Assembly (NCBI GenBank): GCA_030549335.1 | Contig: JAUKPH010000018.1 | Location: 1,674,001 to 1,738,000 of the forward strand | Length of the DNA: 64,000 nucleotides | Direction: 5' to 3' | Source: Pontederia crassipes | Taxonomy: Eukaryota > Streptophyta > Magnoliopsida > Commelinales > Pontederiaceae | Shown: in pieces, positions 22,498 through 35,200 of the stretch | Numbering within the stretch: position 1 is the first letter of the stretch | Layout: each line of letters starts with the position of its first letter | Program-made: the position numbers and the translations under genes | The notes under the pieces: generated by a model | What the model saw: the letters and a program-made list of their open reading frames with translations, nothing else | Database searches by the model: none | Told to the model about the DNA's origin: nothing

Positions 22498-23330
22498 ATG
22501 GCAACCAAGCAAATAATTACTGAACTGAACAAAGGTGACAAGTTGAATGGTGATAATTATGACATATGGCATAGGAAAGTACAATACATCCTCGAAGAAG
22601 AGGAAGTTATTGAATGCATCAAAAACACCATGGCCGAACCAGAATTTGGCGTTACACCTCAACACAGAAGGAATTTGGAAGCTTACAATGCATGAAAAAA
22701 GAAAAATAAAAGAGCTCGTATTGTGTTGCTGAGCAGCATGAAAAATTCCTTAATGTGTGAGTACGAGGTGCATGAAACTGCCAAAACCATGTGGGATGCC
22801 CTTCACGAGAAGTTTGCCAGTATATCAACCACGAAATTAAGGTTACTTAATATTAAGTTCGATTCCTACCGCATGCACCCAAATCACACCATGAGGCAGC
22901 ATTTACGTGAATTATCGAACATGATTCTTGAGTTGAAGAGTGTTGTTCCTCTTACTGATGAAGAACAAGTGCAGGCTATCATTCGTTCCCTTCCAACACG
23001 TTGGGAACAAATGATTTTGAATTTAGCTCATAACGATAACATCAAAACCTTTACTGATGTTGCACATCATCTGAAACTGGAAGAAGAGCGCCTTGAGGGA
23101 GCTAAACCTTCCGGTCAAGCTGAATCCAGTGCGAAAGACGAGAGTAAAAGTTCAAAACGAAAAAGGCCGCACAATAAGAAGGGTAAAAACAAGACTGGAA
23201 ACAAAGGTAAAAACCAGCACAAACGTGGTAAGCGCGGTGGGAAGTTTGATAAAAGTAAAGTTAAGTGTTAGAACTGTCATAAGTGTGGACACTTCGCTCG
23301 TGAGTGCACTGAGCCGAAGAAAAAAACACA
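22498..23330 (+). pseudogene. Copia gag, with in-frame stops
   Basis: The capsid region begins at the ATG at 22498 with 'LNGDNYDIWHRKVQYIL', the usual Copia gag start. The UBN2-like part follows in 22723-23271 ('TMWDALHEKF', 'RLLNIKFDSYRM', 'IIRSLPTRWEQM'), then a lysine-rich linker and a CX2CX4HX4C zinc knuckle near 23266-23307. Stops at 22693 (TGA) and 23269 (TAG) lie in the otherwise continuous frame; the second replaces a residue inside the zinc knuckle. No frameshift separates gag from pol. Confidence 0.9.
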
Positions 23331-26300
23331 GGTATATTTTTCTGAACAAACTTTCGTTTATGTTTCTAGGTGTGCATTAGTCGCTGACTCTCATCCTTTG
23401 TGGATTGTAGACTCAGGAGCAACTGACCACATAACGAAGGAACGTGATGCCTTTGTGGATTTTCGTTGATTCAGTGTCGGAACCAAGTGGATTTACGTTG
23501 GCAACAACGCACATGTGGAGGTCAAAGGCATTAGTACATGTAAATTGGACCTTTGCGAAGGACGTGTCATGTACCTCCATGATATCCTCTACGCTCCGGA
23601 TTTTCGACGGAATTTAATTTCAGTATCTCATTTAGATGAATTTGGTTATGTAATAACATTTGGTTCAAGTTATGTTGATGTGATGTTAAACAATATTTGT
23701 ATTTGTACTGCTTACAAGCATAATAGTTTTTATGTTATTGAAATCTCTCAAGATTTTCAAAATTCTAGTTGTTCATTTGTATCATTTTCTGATAAAAATG
23801 TTGATGTCAAAACTTGGCATGCCAGACTTAGACATATTGGGCAAGATCGTATGAATCGACTAGCTAGAGAAGGCCTTTTAGGCAATCTCGCTAAAGTCAT
23901 TCTGCCCACGTATGAAGATTGTCTTGCTGGTAAAGCAACTAGAAAACCATTTGGAGTAGGCAAACATGCTGATTCTTCCTTAGAAATAATCCATTTTGAT
24001 ATCTATGGTCCTATGAATGTTAAGGCTAGACATGATTTCTCTTATTTCATCACTTTTATTGATGATTATTCACGATATGGTGTGGTCTATTTAATCACAC
24101 ATAAATCTGAGGCATTAAAGTGTTTCAAACGATTCTTGCATATGGTTGAGAATCAATTGGCTCACAAAGTTAAAGTCTTGCATACAGATCGTGGGCGTGA
24201 ATATTTACCTGATCTCTTTAGAGAATTATGTGATGAAAAAGGTATTGTGCGGCAACTAACAATTCCTGGAACTCCGCAACAAAATGGTGTTTCAGAAAAA
24301 CGAAATCGGACTCTACTTGATATGGTCCGATCAATGATGGCGCAAGCAAATCTCCCTATTTCTTTTTAGGGTGATTCCTTATTGACTGCAGCCTATATAT
24401 TTAGTCGAGTTCCATCAAAATCTATAGATTCCACTCTTTATAAACTCTGGACAGGTCGAAAGCCTGAATTTAGTTATTTGCGACCCTGGGGGTGTGCAGC
24501 CTATGTACTTCATACTTCTCATAAGTATGGAAAGCTGGGTCCTCGAGAGAAAAAGTGTATCTATATAAAATATTCTAAGACCTCCAAAAGATATATTTTC
24601 ATAGGCGAAAAGGATGATAGAATTGTAACAGAAATAGAGAGTCGAGATGCTACATTCTTGGAAAATGATTTTCCTAAGCAAGGCGAAATTGATAAAGATC
24701 TTCACCTCGAGGAGGGAGAAGATAATGAGTTGACTCATCCAGCGGATCAATCTACTGAGGAGTACATCTCCTTACCTCAGAATCCTCATCCAAGTAGAAG
24801 AGAATCATCGCCAACTCAAGAACGAGATATACTAGAATGTTCGATACGTCGGACTAATTGGAAAAGTATCACACATCGTCGTTTTGAGATTGAGGGGGAA
24901 GCTTTTATAGTTGGTCCAGAAGATGAACATGAGCCTAAAACAATTGAGGATGCTCTCTCGTGTCCTACGAAGGAAGAATGGATGAAAGCAATGGAAGAAG
25001 AAATGAAGTCAATGAAAGATAACCAAGTTTGGGATTTGGTTGATCTCCCACCCGATAGAAGACCAATAGGGAATAAATGGGTTATCAAGATCAAACGTGG
25101 TGCGGATGGATCCATAGAAATATATAAAGCTCGCATTGTTGCACAATGATATATCCATAAAGAGGGTATAGATTATGATGAAACTTTTGCACCAGTTGCA
25201 AAATTTTCTTCAATTCGCTTAATCCTAACTATAGTTGCTCATATGGATTTAGAACTACATTAAATGTATGTAAAGACAGTTTTTCTAAATGGAGAACTAG
25301 ATGAAGAAATTTACATGAAACAACCTAAAGGCTTCATTGTAAAAGGTCAAGAGCGCAAAGTATGTAAATTCCGATAGTCCATATACGGACTAAAATAATC
25401 ATCTAAACAGTGGTATTTGAAGTTTCATCGATCAATAATTTCCTTCGAATTTTCTATGATTGATAGAGACCACTGTGTATATATATGTGGCTCCAAAGAT
25501 AAGTTTGCATTTCTAATTCTATATGTCGACGATATCTTACTAGTTGGGAATAATAAGAAATAAATACCATTAAGCAATGGTTGTCCTCTATTTTTTAGAT
25601 GAAGGACATGGGTGAAGTAGCATATATACTTGGAGTAAAAATTCATCGAGATCGTTCAAAGAAATTCATTGCTCTTTCGCAAGAAACCTATATCAAAAAG
25701 GTTCTCGAACGTTTTTGAATGAATAACTGCAAACCCATTGATACTTCTATAGCGAAAGGTGAAGCTTTAAGTCTTAATATGTGTCCGAAGACTTCAGAAG
25801 AAAAGAGTGCTATGGCATCTGTTCCTTATGCCAACGCAGTCGGAAGTATGATGTACGTCATGTTGTGTACTCGACCCGACATATGTCATGCCATTGGTCT
25901 AGTCAGTCGATATCAGTCTAATCCAGGACACCACATTGAAAGGCTGTCAAAAGGATTCTCAGATACTTGAAGGGAACCGTTGACTACGCATTATGCTATC
26001 AAGGAGGAAGCCTAAAATTAGCCGGATATACGAATGCTGATTGGGCTGGCGATGTTGATGAACACAAGTCCACCTTTGGTTACGTCTTCCTGCCTAGCAA
26101 TGGCGCTGTGACGTGGAGCAGCAAGAAGCAAGATTGCATAGCATTGTCAATAATGGAAGCAGAATTCGTGGCATATACCGAAGCTGCAAAAGAAGGCCGT
26201 TGATTAGGTAAATTCCTTCGCCATCTGAGAGTAGTTGATGATGCTTCAAAGACTAACCGATACTGTGATAATCAAACTGTCATTGCATATGTCAAAGATG

Positions 26301-26498
26301 AGAAATATCACCGTAAAGGAAAGCATATCGACACTAAGTATAAATTTGTACGAAATGAAGATATTCAGAAAAGGATCATGATTCAATATGTGTCTACACA
26401 TCAGAATGCAGTTGACCCATTTACGAAGCCTATTCCGAGAGATGTATTTATTAGACATATAAAAGCTATAGGATTACGTAATCCTAATTGTACTTAAA
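23331..26498 (+). pseudogene. Copia pol: protease, integrase, reverse transcriptase, RNase H
   Basis: The protease active site 'IVDSGATDH' lies near 23405. The GAG-pre-integrase 'TWHARLRHIG' lies near 23815. The integrase core has its D-D-E residues ('HFDIYGP', 'IDDYSRYG', then the Glu after 'PQQNGVSEK'). Reverse transcriptase starts near 24960; its strand motif 'LYVDDILL' lies near 25520-25545. RNase H has 'NADWAGD' and 'AEFVAYTEA' (26030-26190), and the C-terminal 'DPFTKPI' region ends at 26498. In-frame stops occur at 23467, 24367, 25147, 25261, 25375 and 25396. Frame changes occur near 25560 and 25965. No active polyprotein can be made. Confidence 0.92.
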
Positions 26499-27562
26499 TA
26501 TTTTATTTTTAATGAAAGTATTCATTTCCTTTGTTTAAGTTATTATGAGTTGTTATACACAAGTAGAGTATGTTAGTCAGGCACAAGATTATCAAATCAC
26601 ACGGATAATTGCCTCTGGCGCTTAGAGTATAGCGAGCGGAGAAGAAATGGTTTAAAATCATAATATGATCTAAAACCGCCCTGATTTGTTCAGGAAGTCT
26701 TGTACACGAGTTTACTTCAACTCCATGTAACCTGACAAGGAGAGCTAGATGTGAGACCTCATTTAAAGGCGTCGCAATTTCGGACGACTAGTGGGAGGAC
26801 TCAGGTCAGGCGCCATAGATTGGCGACTGGACTTAAGTCTGTGCGGTGTTATTGAGCAATGGCATACGCTCCTTCAGTGGGAGTCTCCACTACAATACTT
26901 GAGTGTATTACCAAGTATGCTAAGTCGACCCTAAGACGTGACGAATAGTCGAGTCTTCGTCACATGTATGAGTCTTTAAGGACTGAACAAGTTCGAAGAT
27001 TGCCCTTCGACTATTGACTATATTTCAAAGTGATATGTTAGTGTTGCTACTTTAACGAGGTACTCAAAGGCTAAAATTGTATCCGGCCCGTCGAGCTAGG
27101 TCTAGGAAAGCAGCTGACTTAGAATTGAGAAATATGAGGGCGAGAGAAAGATTCACTAGTGCTGCATAAATTTTATATGTTGTTGGCCAACTATAACGTA
27201 TACATATAAAATTGAGTAACCGTGGAGTTAGACGTAAGTCATCTAAGCTATGCAAGCAAGGTGTCTCTAAGGCAAAGCCAGTAACATGATTGCTTGAGCG
27301 ATTATATGAGAATATAGTTCTGGCTCAATATTGATTGAGCGACTTTTATAGTCTTGGCTCTCAAGTTGATTGAGCACTATGTATCCCTAATAGGTCATAG
27401 TGTATGCTCTCAAGTGGTTGAGTAATTGTGTATCCCTAACAGGTCACTACTCTCCCGTATAATGTTGTGGATGTACTCGTGGGTCGCACGATCCATTTAC
27501 TAGATAAAAGCATTCGCAGAAATATAATATGACAGATGATCCATAATGTGCGAGTGGGAGAT
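26499..27562 (+). other. Copia 3' untranslated region and polypurine tract
   Basis: Non-coding sequence between pol and the 3' LTR. A short unit built around 'ctcaagttgattgag' and 'gtatccctaa(t/c)aggtca' recurs between 27290 and 27445. The polypurine tract gagtgggaga (27552-27561) abuts the LTR. Confidence 0.8.
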
Positions 27563-27917
27563 TGTTGGACACGTGACGCCCACAATGGGTCATCACTTCC
27601 ATAACTACCCATTTCATATTCAAATAGCAAAGGCATAGTTATACAAACTTACACGTACGTGCAGTTATGTTAACTTCCCATTATTTGCTATATATATGAA
27701 GAGATTAAGGCATGGCAGATGTTGGATGTTGTATTTCCTTCCTGCCTGCAGGTGCTGTCGTGTGGTTCTTGCTTGAAGTGCACTGTACTTGAATTGTGGA
27801 TATTGCGTCGGCGTTCCGTTACGTGATCGTCGACCCGACCTTTTGAGCTTTGAACAACGTAAAAGAATCATATTAATTTCGCTGTAAAGGTTGGTTCATT
27901 CTATATCAAAACCTTCA
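27563..27917 (+). repeat. 3' LTR of the Copia element
   Basis: Starts TGTTGGACACG after the PPT and ends AAAACCTTCA. The solo Gypsy-type LTR resumes immediately after the 5-bp duplication. Confidence 0.93.
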
Positions 27918-28818
27918 CTCGGGTCGGGTGGAAAATTGTCGAGAGGTTGGCCACTTCTTCGTCCGCTAACCGGGGCAGATTCAAGGTGAACTGGGCTGGG
28001 TGCCGTGGACATGGGCCGGGTAAGTAGTTTACCCAATCGAATTCACTATGAACCCAGTGCGGGTTCATCATAATTCGGGCCGGGTTCTTGTATTTCTCAG
28101 AATGTCTAGAGTTTGTATAAGTTTAGATCGAGGTAAATACTATTCTACAAGGAATGAACATAGCAAGAATGTGACCACTAATATCGTAAACTACATGACA
28201 AAACATAATAGGCAACACATGAAGCAGGACATCACAGTTCAATAGTTGTGATCATTCTTCACGATTCAATCTATTAAACATGGATCATTACTTTGCAATG
28301 GCTAGCATGGAGAATCAAATCTATCTAATAAGGATTATGCAAGGTGATTTCAAAATTTACCCACATGATTTTCGATTGCTTCCTCGTTGAATTGTCAAAT
28401 CTTCAAGATGTCACACCCCTCTGGACCCGTCCTTGCAGTCGTGTCTCTTCATCTTGTCGATCTTGTCCTGCAGGATGATCTAAACAAATGATGAACTGTC
28501 TAGACAATGCAGGCGCGTAAATGAATGAGAAATACCAGGCAGCACTTACAGGTGAGGATTTGATGTGTGTGAGGTGGGTAACAATATGAAGCTTTTGTCT
28601 TTTCGTGCATATGTGAGGGTTGTTAATAGCATGGGTGATTAAATCCCATTAAATTTGGATATTATTCCATATTAATGCCCCTATCTCCATAATAACTGCT
28701 GCATGTTTGGCACCCCCCAATAAAAGGGATTTCACGCATTAATCTCCCCCATTTGGCCGTTGCATAATGATTGATTTCATTTTATTTTATTTTTTTTTTC
28801 CTTGGTTGTTACATGACA

Positions 28819-30154
28819 TGTTACAATACTCTCTATAATATGCAATAGTTGCATAAGCAAATGTATCAATTGGAGTTGGTTGGAATGCATGAATCAGCAT
28901 GATCAATTAATTGGTTCATTAGGGGGTCTTTTTCGTGTGATAAATAACCATCATCATCACTAACCATCACCTGAGTGTTTTTTTTTACCATTCATATATA
29001 TGCATTATATATTAAAATTAGAGATTAAATAATAAGTTGACCCCCACCCCCAAAAAAAAAAAATTAGACATTTTTTCATATGTATATAGTATTTGAAAAA
29101 AATAAATTTAACCCTCTTAGGTTAAATTGAAATTAGTTAAATTTAAATATTTTAATATTAAATTTATGTTTTATTATGTTTATAATATTAAGTAGTCTAA
29201 GAACCCGTGTGATGCACGGATCTTATAAATTAAGTTAATATAAAGGAAAAAATAATGCGTTAAATAAATTGAACTTCATTTTATATTCACATCAAATTAC
29301 AAAATACTTTTTATAAAATACATTCTTTACTTAATCTCTTAGGCATGAAAAGTCAAATATTAATTTCTTAATTATTGACCTTGACTTTTATTAATGATCA
29401 TTATAAAAATTATCATAATAAAAAATTATTTACATTGAAATCTAAACAATATGAATACATTTTCTCCAACTTTATTTTCAGATAAAACTTTTGTACCTTG
29501 GGTAACTATAAAAATCCTCCGAATAAAATATTTTTTTTCTTTTCTCTCATATTTTCAATTTTTTTCTTCCAAATAGTTTTTAGGAAAAAATATACATGCC
29601 ACTTCTCTTAGTTCTTATATTATTTTCCTCAAATCGATGTAAAAATTTGACTTGTTTACACTTGACTATTAGCAATAACATCGATGAGATCATAGGAAGA
29701 TAATATAATATTTTATTTGTTTGGCAAAAAATAAAAATAAAATAAATTTTCTAAACCCCTACTACTATTCAAATTTAATTTTTTATTTATAAAAAATAAA
29801 TTTTCTTTTAATTATAATTATATATCTATAATTAGATAAGATACTTATCCAAAGATTCAATATATAGAGTTAAAATAATATAAGATTTTATTTGATTGTT
29901 AAGAATTGGGATTTTATAAGTATTTGTACATAATTTATAGGTTAGGATTACTGGATTATGACTATGCTTAGAATTAGAATTTGAATTAATTTTGTTATAA
30001 ATAATATTAAATATTCTTATTAAAATTATCTTGTGGATGTCCAATAAATAAATATACTAACTATAATTAAATAAATATTTATTTTTCTCGTTTATTTTCC
30101 CCTCTATCTACTAAATATAACAAACGTATGATTTAAAAGTTAGGATTAGGATAT

Positions 30155-30185
<31 letters not shown>

Positions 30186-31248
30186 TCTAAAATAGATTTA
30201 TGATTAAAATTCGGATACGAAATTTAAAAAGCATTAATAATTCTAGCTTATTTAGAATTTACATATTAATCCTAATACTAAAAGATCACATATGTCAATC
30301 TTAAAATTGTGTAAAATAATCCTAATACTAATATGGATCCTAATCAGAATCGTACTTAAAGACATGATCATTTTGAGATTCAAACATGTAGTGCACATCC
30401 AGGATTCCAGGGAACGAATTGCAGACATCTTAAAAATATATAATATTCATTTTATATTATTACGTATGATTTGTTTAGATAAAGAAGACTAATAATTAAC
30501 GTTTGTTATAATCATTCTGACTGTTGCACAATTACTATTGTATGAAAATTTGTTCAACTAAAAATTATTATACCAAATTAAAATCTTGAGCCGCATCTAA
30601 CAATCTTTTTTTTTTCAAATTTCTTTGCCCAGAAAGGGAAAAAAAGGAAAGAGGAGGATTCGTTCTGGTAATTAATTCGAATTATATTTTTGTGATAGGA
30701 GGAGGAGGAGGAGGAGCAAAATGGCATATATTCCTTCAATCATGATCCGGATGGGTGCATGTTGGTGGTAGCCACTTCATATTTATTTAATGAGGCTTCT
30801 ACCATAATTTAATGTAATGTCCGAGTAAACTTACAAGATCATGGGGTTTTTGCATTCATGAATTTTAGGAGTGGTTTATGGATATATTTGTTATTGGTGT
30901 TTACCAAAAAAAATGTTAAGTCTACTTTTTAATAATTTGAGAAATCATGATAAATAAATTTTCTTGTTTAATAAGTAGTTATATACGTAAATTTTATCTT
31001 ATCTTACATGACTAAAAAAACTTCCTGATTGGATTCAATTCAATTATTAACATATATTAATATTATTATTCTATTTTTTTTCAAAAAAAATTTAAGATGC
31101 CATGTGGCATACCACTGTTTTCTTTTTATATATAATAATAACAAATAATATAGATATCGATTTGACCCCATTAGAAAATCTTGGGTTGCAACAGTTGAGT
31201 TCATGCCTTTGTGTATGAACAAACAAAAGTTGCACAAGGGCCGGAACG
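28819..31248. other. AT-rich intergenic DNA with a possible Helitron end
   Basis: No gene recognised. At 29193-29220 the sequence agaacccgtgtgatgcacgg can form a short hairpin like the Helitron 3' end at 36320-36346, but the CTRR terminus is not intact and no partner 5' end was found. A (TA)n run lies at 30155-30186 and a (GGA)n run near 30700. Confidence 0.4.
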
Positions 31249-31249
31249 A

Positions 31250-31530
31250 CATATTAGTTAGGGAGGCTACATATTAGTTAGGGAGGCCTTGGTGCTTCCT
31301 CCTTCTGTGACTACCAATGGTCATCGAAGGGGGGCGACCCTCCTCCTCTACTTGTGCCGGTAGAGGCGCGCGCCGGGGGGCGGCCCTTCTTGCCAGAGCT
31401 CGCGGGGGCGACCCCCATCCCCCTTTTGCATGTGTGCGTCGCCAGTGCACACAGGCAAAAGGGGGGTCACCCCCCACAAGCTCTGGCGATAGCTCGCAGG
31501 CGTCTTCGGTGAAGGTAAGATGGTGAGCAT
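31250..31530. repeat. GC-rich island with internal hairpin
   Basis: A 20-bp direct repeat (acatattagttagggaggct) stands at 31250 and 31270. It is followed by a GC-rich tract in which 31389-31437 is imperfectly complementary to 31448-31500, built around the cccccttttgc/gcaaaagggggg segments. Both strands are open for 60-98 codons with low-complexity products. It looks like a small non-coding element comparable to 13262-13615, but no element ends are defined. Confidence 0.5.
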
Positions 31531-32236
31531 GGAGGAGGGAGAATATTATTTTATTTTTTAATAATGCCACGTCAACTAAATGTTTGTGTGGAGAAAAGAG
31601 AAAGGCAATTGCGGACGCCAGCGATCAAAAAACAAACGATCAACGATGAAAAAGACGTATACAACAAGTTAAAAAATAAAATACATTCGTGTTACAAGCT
31701 AAAATTAAAAAGCATCTCTGAGCAAACTTCAAAATTGAAGAGCAATTAACGTAATTTACTCTCCACACACGATAGAAGTAATACTTATTTATTCATTCCA
31801 ATAAAAAAATTGACATTTATTTAACTACTGTGTCGATAATAAATATTGACATAAGTACATACTAATCTGTCATTAGATTGACATTATTTCTTTTTGCTCT
31901 TTTTGAAAATATTTTCTCATATTATACTACAAATTGTTATTCCAATTCAATATTATTATCTATTAACAAAAGAAATCAACTTATTCTTTAATTACCATAC
32001 ATCATCATGATTTCAATTTAACTCTCAGGAATAACTCACCTACGGACTGGACAGCAAAAGTCCGCTTCTCAGAGTCCAAGATGCATAAGCTAAAACTTCA
32101 AATACATGTTTCCACAATAAACAAATAAGAAAAAGTTGAGCTGCTCACCAGTCCCAGTGCTCCTTGATCATTGATATATACACATACTCGCAATTTTATT
32201 GACAGGTAGGAACACCCAATTGAAAACTCACAATTT
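31531..32236. other. Intergenic DNA 3' of the HIR gene
   Basis: No gene recognised; the last part probably includes the 3' untranslated region of the HIR gene. Confidence 0.4.
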
Positions 32237-32269
32237 AGGGAAACAAATGCATCACTTTGCAGGGGTTTA

Positions 32270-35200
32270 TCAGTTATCCATTTGGCTGCTTGATGCCTCC
32301 ATCATTCCATTGCGGATCTGATCCGTAACATCTCTAACATGTCCAGGTCCGTGAGGTATGAAAACAGTAGTATTCTTTGATGAATTTCCAAGTTCTTTGA
32401 TGGTGTCAAAATACTGTGTGACCATTATCAAATCCATCACCTCCTTAGCAGTGGTACCGGACACAGTTTGAGAGAAGTGCACAATATTCTCCCTCAGACC
32501 TTCGGTGATGGCCTGACGCTGCCTGGCCACTCCAACACCAGAAAGATATTTGGCTTCTGCCTCGGCTTCAGCTTTCTTAACCATAAGGACCTTTTCAGCC
32601 TCCCCCTTGTACACACTAGCAAGCTGAAGTCTCTGAGCTGTGAAAATATTAAAATCCTAGGGATTACAAAAGGCAGCAAGCAGCACAGTTGAAAATAAAT
32701 ATATTAAATAACATGTGTGCAAATATTAACATGAAAGCACAACTAAAGAAGAAAAGGCCAGAAAAAACATTAACCACACAGAGTATAATGATTGTCGTGT
32801 GTAAAAAAGACCATCATTGGAAAACAGCACTACAGATGCTTCTGCTGGCTCATTGGCCTGTTTATTTTGTTTTATCTGATCCTGTTGTACCAAACTACTA
32901 AACTGCCATTAAGATGCTTGGATGATTGTTGTTCATTAATACTCATCCTTTCACATTTCAAAAAGAAATCATATAGGCAAACAACTTTTAAGCATCTAAA
33001 TGGCAAATATTAGTACTTCAGCATTAATTAAAGACTCCAGATCTTTTTGAGAGTTGAGAGGATGAGGGCCCTAAAAACAATCCCAGTTCACATATGAGAT
33101 TGAACACGTTACTTGTCTGCTATATTGTTCTCATGGTGGTGTAAAAGATCTTTCATCACAGCAGTTCATCTAATCAATAGACTTGCTCTGAAAAGATTCC
33201 GGTTATAGATTTAAGCAACCTCTGCTTTAGCCTTTCATCTAATTAGTTAAGATTCTAGTCAAGAATCACAATAACTTAGGATGAACAATTAATAACTTAA
33301 GTAGATGCACTGTTTTTTTTCTCATTTCTATCATATTAGATTAATAATTCAATGTCTTATACAGAAATACTTAATTCAAAACCTCTAAAAAAGGAACCTA
33401 CTTCAAAATTTAGAAAAGGCTGAATAAAATATTTTACAATCCAATCAATTGTACGAAGATAATAAATAAAACAAACCCACTCTTGTATGAAAACTCCACA
33501 ATTGAGAATATGGTCATGAATGCGAACCTTATGTCCCAAGATCAGGGATGGAACCAAGGGGTTTTGGGAGCCTTGCCCCTCCAAAATTTGTTGTTTCTTT
33601 TATAATATTTATAGAAAATAGAACAAAAGAGTTCTGCCCCCACCCCCACCCCCACCCCCCCCCCCCCCAAAATTTTTCATCACTGCATGAGATTAGGCAT
33701 CGTGTAGAACGTAATCTCATTGCAATTTCATATCCGCATGTAACTCTTGAATCCATTATCCATCTATAAATCTGAATGGTTGCAACCATCCTTTTCCCTC
33801 GAGAAAAGAAATCTTCGAAATAGCATTTCATTGAAACACCAGTCAAGTATGAAAAAAGATGTATAAACTTTTTTTTTGAGAAAGTGTAAGGGAAACAAGA
33901 AAATCTTATTACCTGCATTTATTTCATTCATTGCTCTACGCACAGAAGGATCAGGTATGATATCAACCACAAGTATCTGCTCAATGCTATATCCATATTC
34001 TCCCATAACCTGAAAATGGTTTTAACTGGTAATTACAAATTTGCTAAAAATCATCAGGTGGCTACTCAATTGGGTATCCGGTATCCCAAATGCCCTGGCC
34101 ACATTAAGGATGTAAGAGGAAGAACTGAGTACTAGTGAAACTATAGCATTCCAACAAAAAATATACGATTAAATGCACAACCCAAAGTGTTAATGGAAAC
34201 CCAAAGTTTTTTTTTTTTTTTTTGAAATGGGAAAGGAAACTCCGCCTATATTTTATAGCCGGTCCCAAGCCCGGATAAAGGAGGAGGGTTGTGTTAGGCC
34301 CCGACAGCCAGCATAAAATCATGTCGAATCTTATGAACATGGATCAACGAATATATCGTCGTATGATCCATGTAGCCGACCCCACCTAGTGGGATAAGGC
34401 TTTGTTGTTGTTGTTGTTGAAATGGGAAAGGACAACCAGCAAGGTGGTAGGAAACCCAAAGTTTAAATGCACAAACATATTTGACAATGAACAACACGCC
34501 AATTCCAAAACATACCATCTATGATGTATCTACTATTTTATGCCAGATTTTTTCAAGCACCCATAGGCCATTTATAACAAGTTCCTTATGACTTGATCAG
34601 AAAGAAAGTTTTGACCACATATCAGGAATTATATAATATGATGACCAGAAAACTCAGAAATAAATAAGCAAAGGGAGAGTCATGTATTGATACAAAATGA
34701 AAATATAGCCATCTAGGATAGTTCTAGAGAAAACTGAGGTTTGAGTAATTTTTTATTTTGATAAAACAGTTTGTGTAAAATTATTTCCAAGGAAATAGTC
34801 TACTTTCTTATTTTTGGTTGTGTTTAAGAAATTATTACAAAAATACAAATTACTTATTGTTTATTAGAGATAATGTGATTCAGGAAATTGACTGTTTCTC
34901 AAGGGAGGAAATCATTTCCTACAAACTGTTCTTTATGTTTCATTAGGATGAATTTATTTCCTCAAAGAAATCCCTACACTAATTATAGGGGGAAATATGA
35001 AACACGAATATGTGCAAAAAGTATTTTGTAACACACAAAGGTGCAAAAGCCAAAAAGAAAAAAAATGATACATATGCAAATAAAAATAGTGTCAAATCAT
35101 CTAAACTCAATAACATTACAAAATTATAATAGTTTCAAATTTGACAAATATTGATGAGTTACACAAGAAAAGCGCTACCTTTTCTAATTCCTCGAGAACA

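Larger units (their letters stand above)
20075..27917 (+). mobile_element. Complete but inactive Ty1/Copia retrotransposon
   Basis: Two LTRs (20075-20428, 27563-27917), a PBS, a long leader, gag, pol and a PPT are all in order. The target duplication is CCCGG (20070-20074) against CTCGG (27918-27922), one change. The LTRs differ at about 20 of 354 positions, so the insertion is not recent. Domain order in pol is protease, integrase, reverse transcriptase, RNase H, which defines Copia. Total length is 7.84 kb, partly because the leader between PBS and gag is 2 kb. Confidence 0.93.
18946..28813 (-). mobile_element. Solo Ty3/Gypsy-type LTR, about 2.0 kb, split by a nested Copia element
   Basis: The LTR runs 18946-20074 and continues at 27918-28813. 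A perfect target duplication TGACA lies at 18941-18945 and 28814-28818. On the minus strand it starts TGTAACAACCAAGG and ends TTTTGTTGACA, a TG...CA element. Its start resembles the chromovirus LTR start at 61751, and its interior resembles 58390-59300 in layout. No internal domain, PBS or PPT is present, so it is a solo LTR left by recombination. After removal of the Copia element about 2,020 bp remain. Confidence 0.75.

Noticed and set aside
33357-34340. Several 60-129 codon frames
   Set aside because: They lie in HIR introns, contain a C-rich run or the retroposon, and show no protein family.
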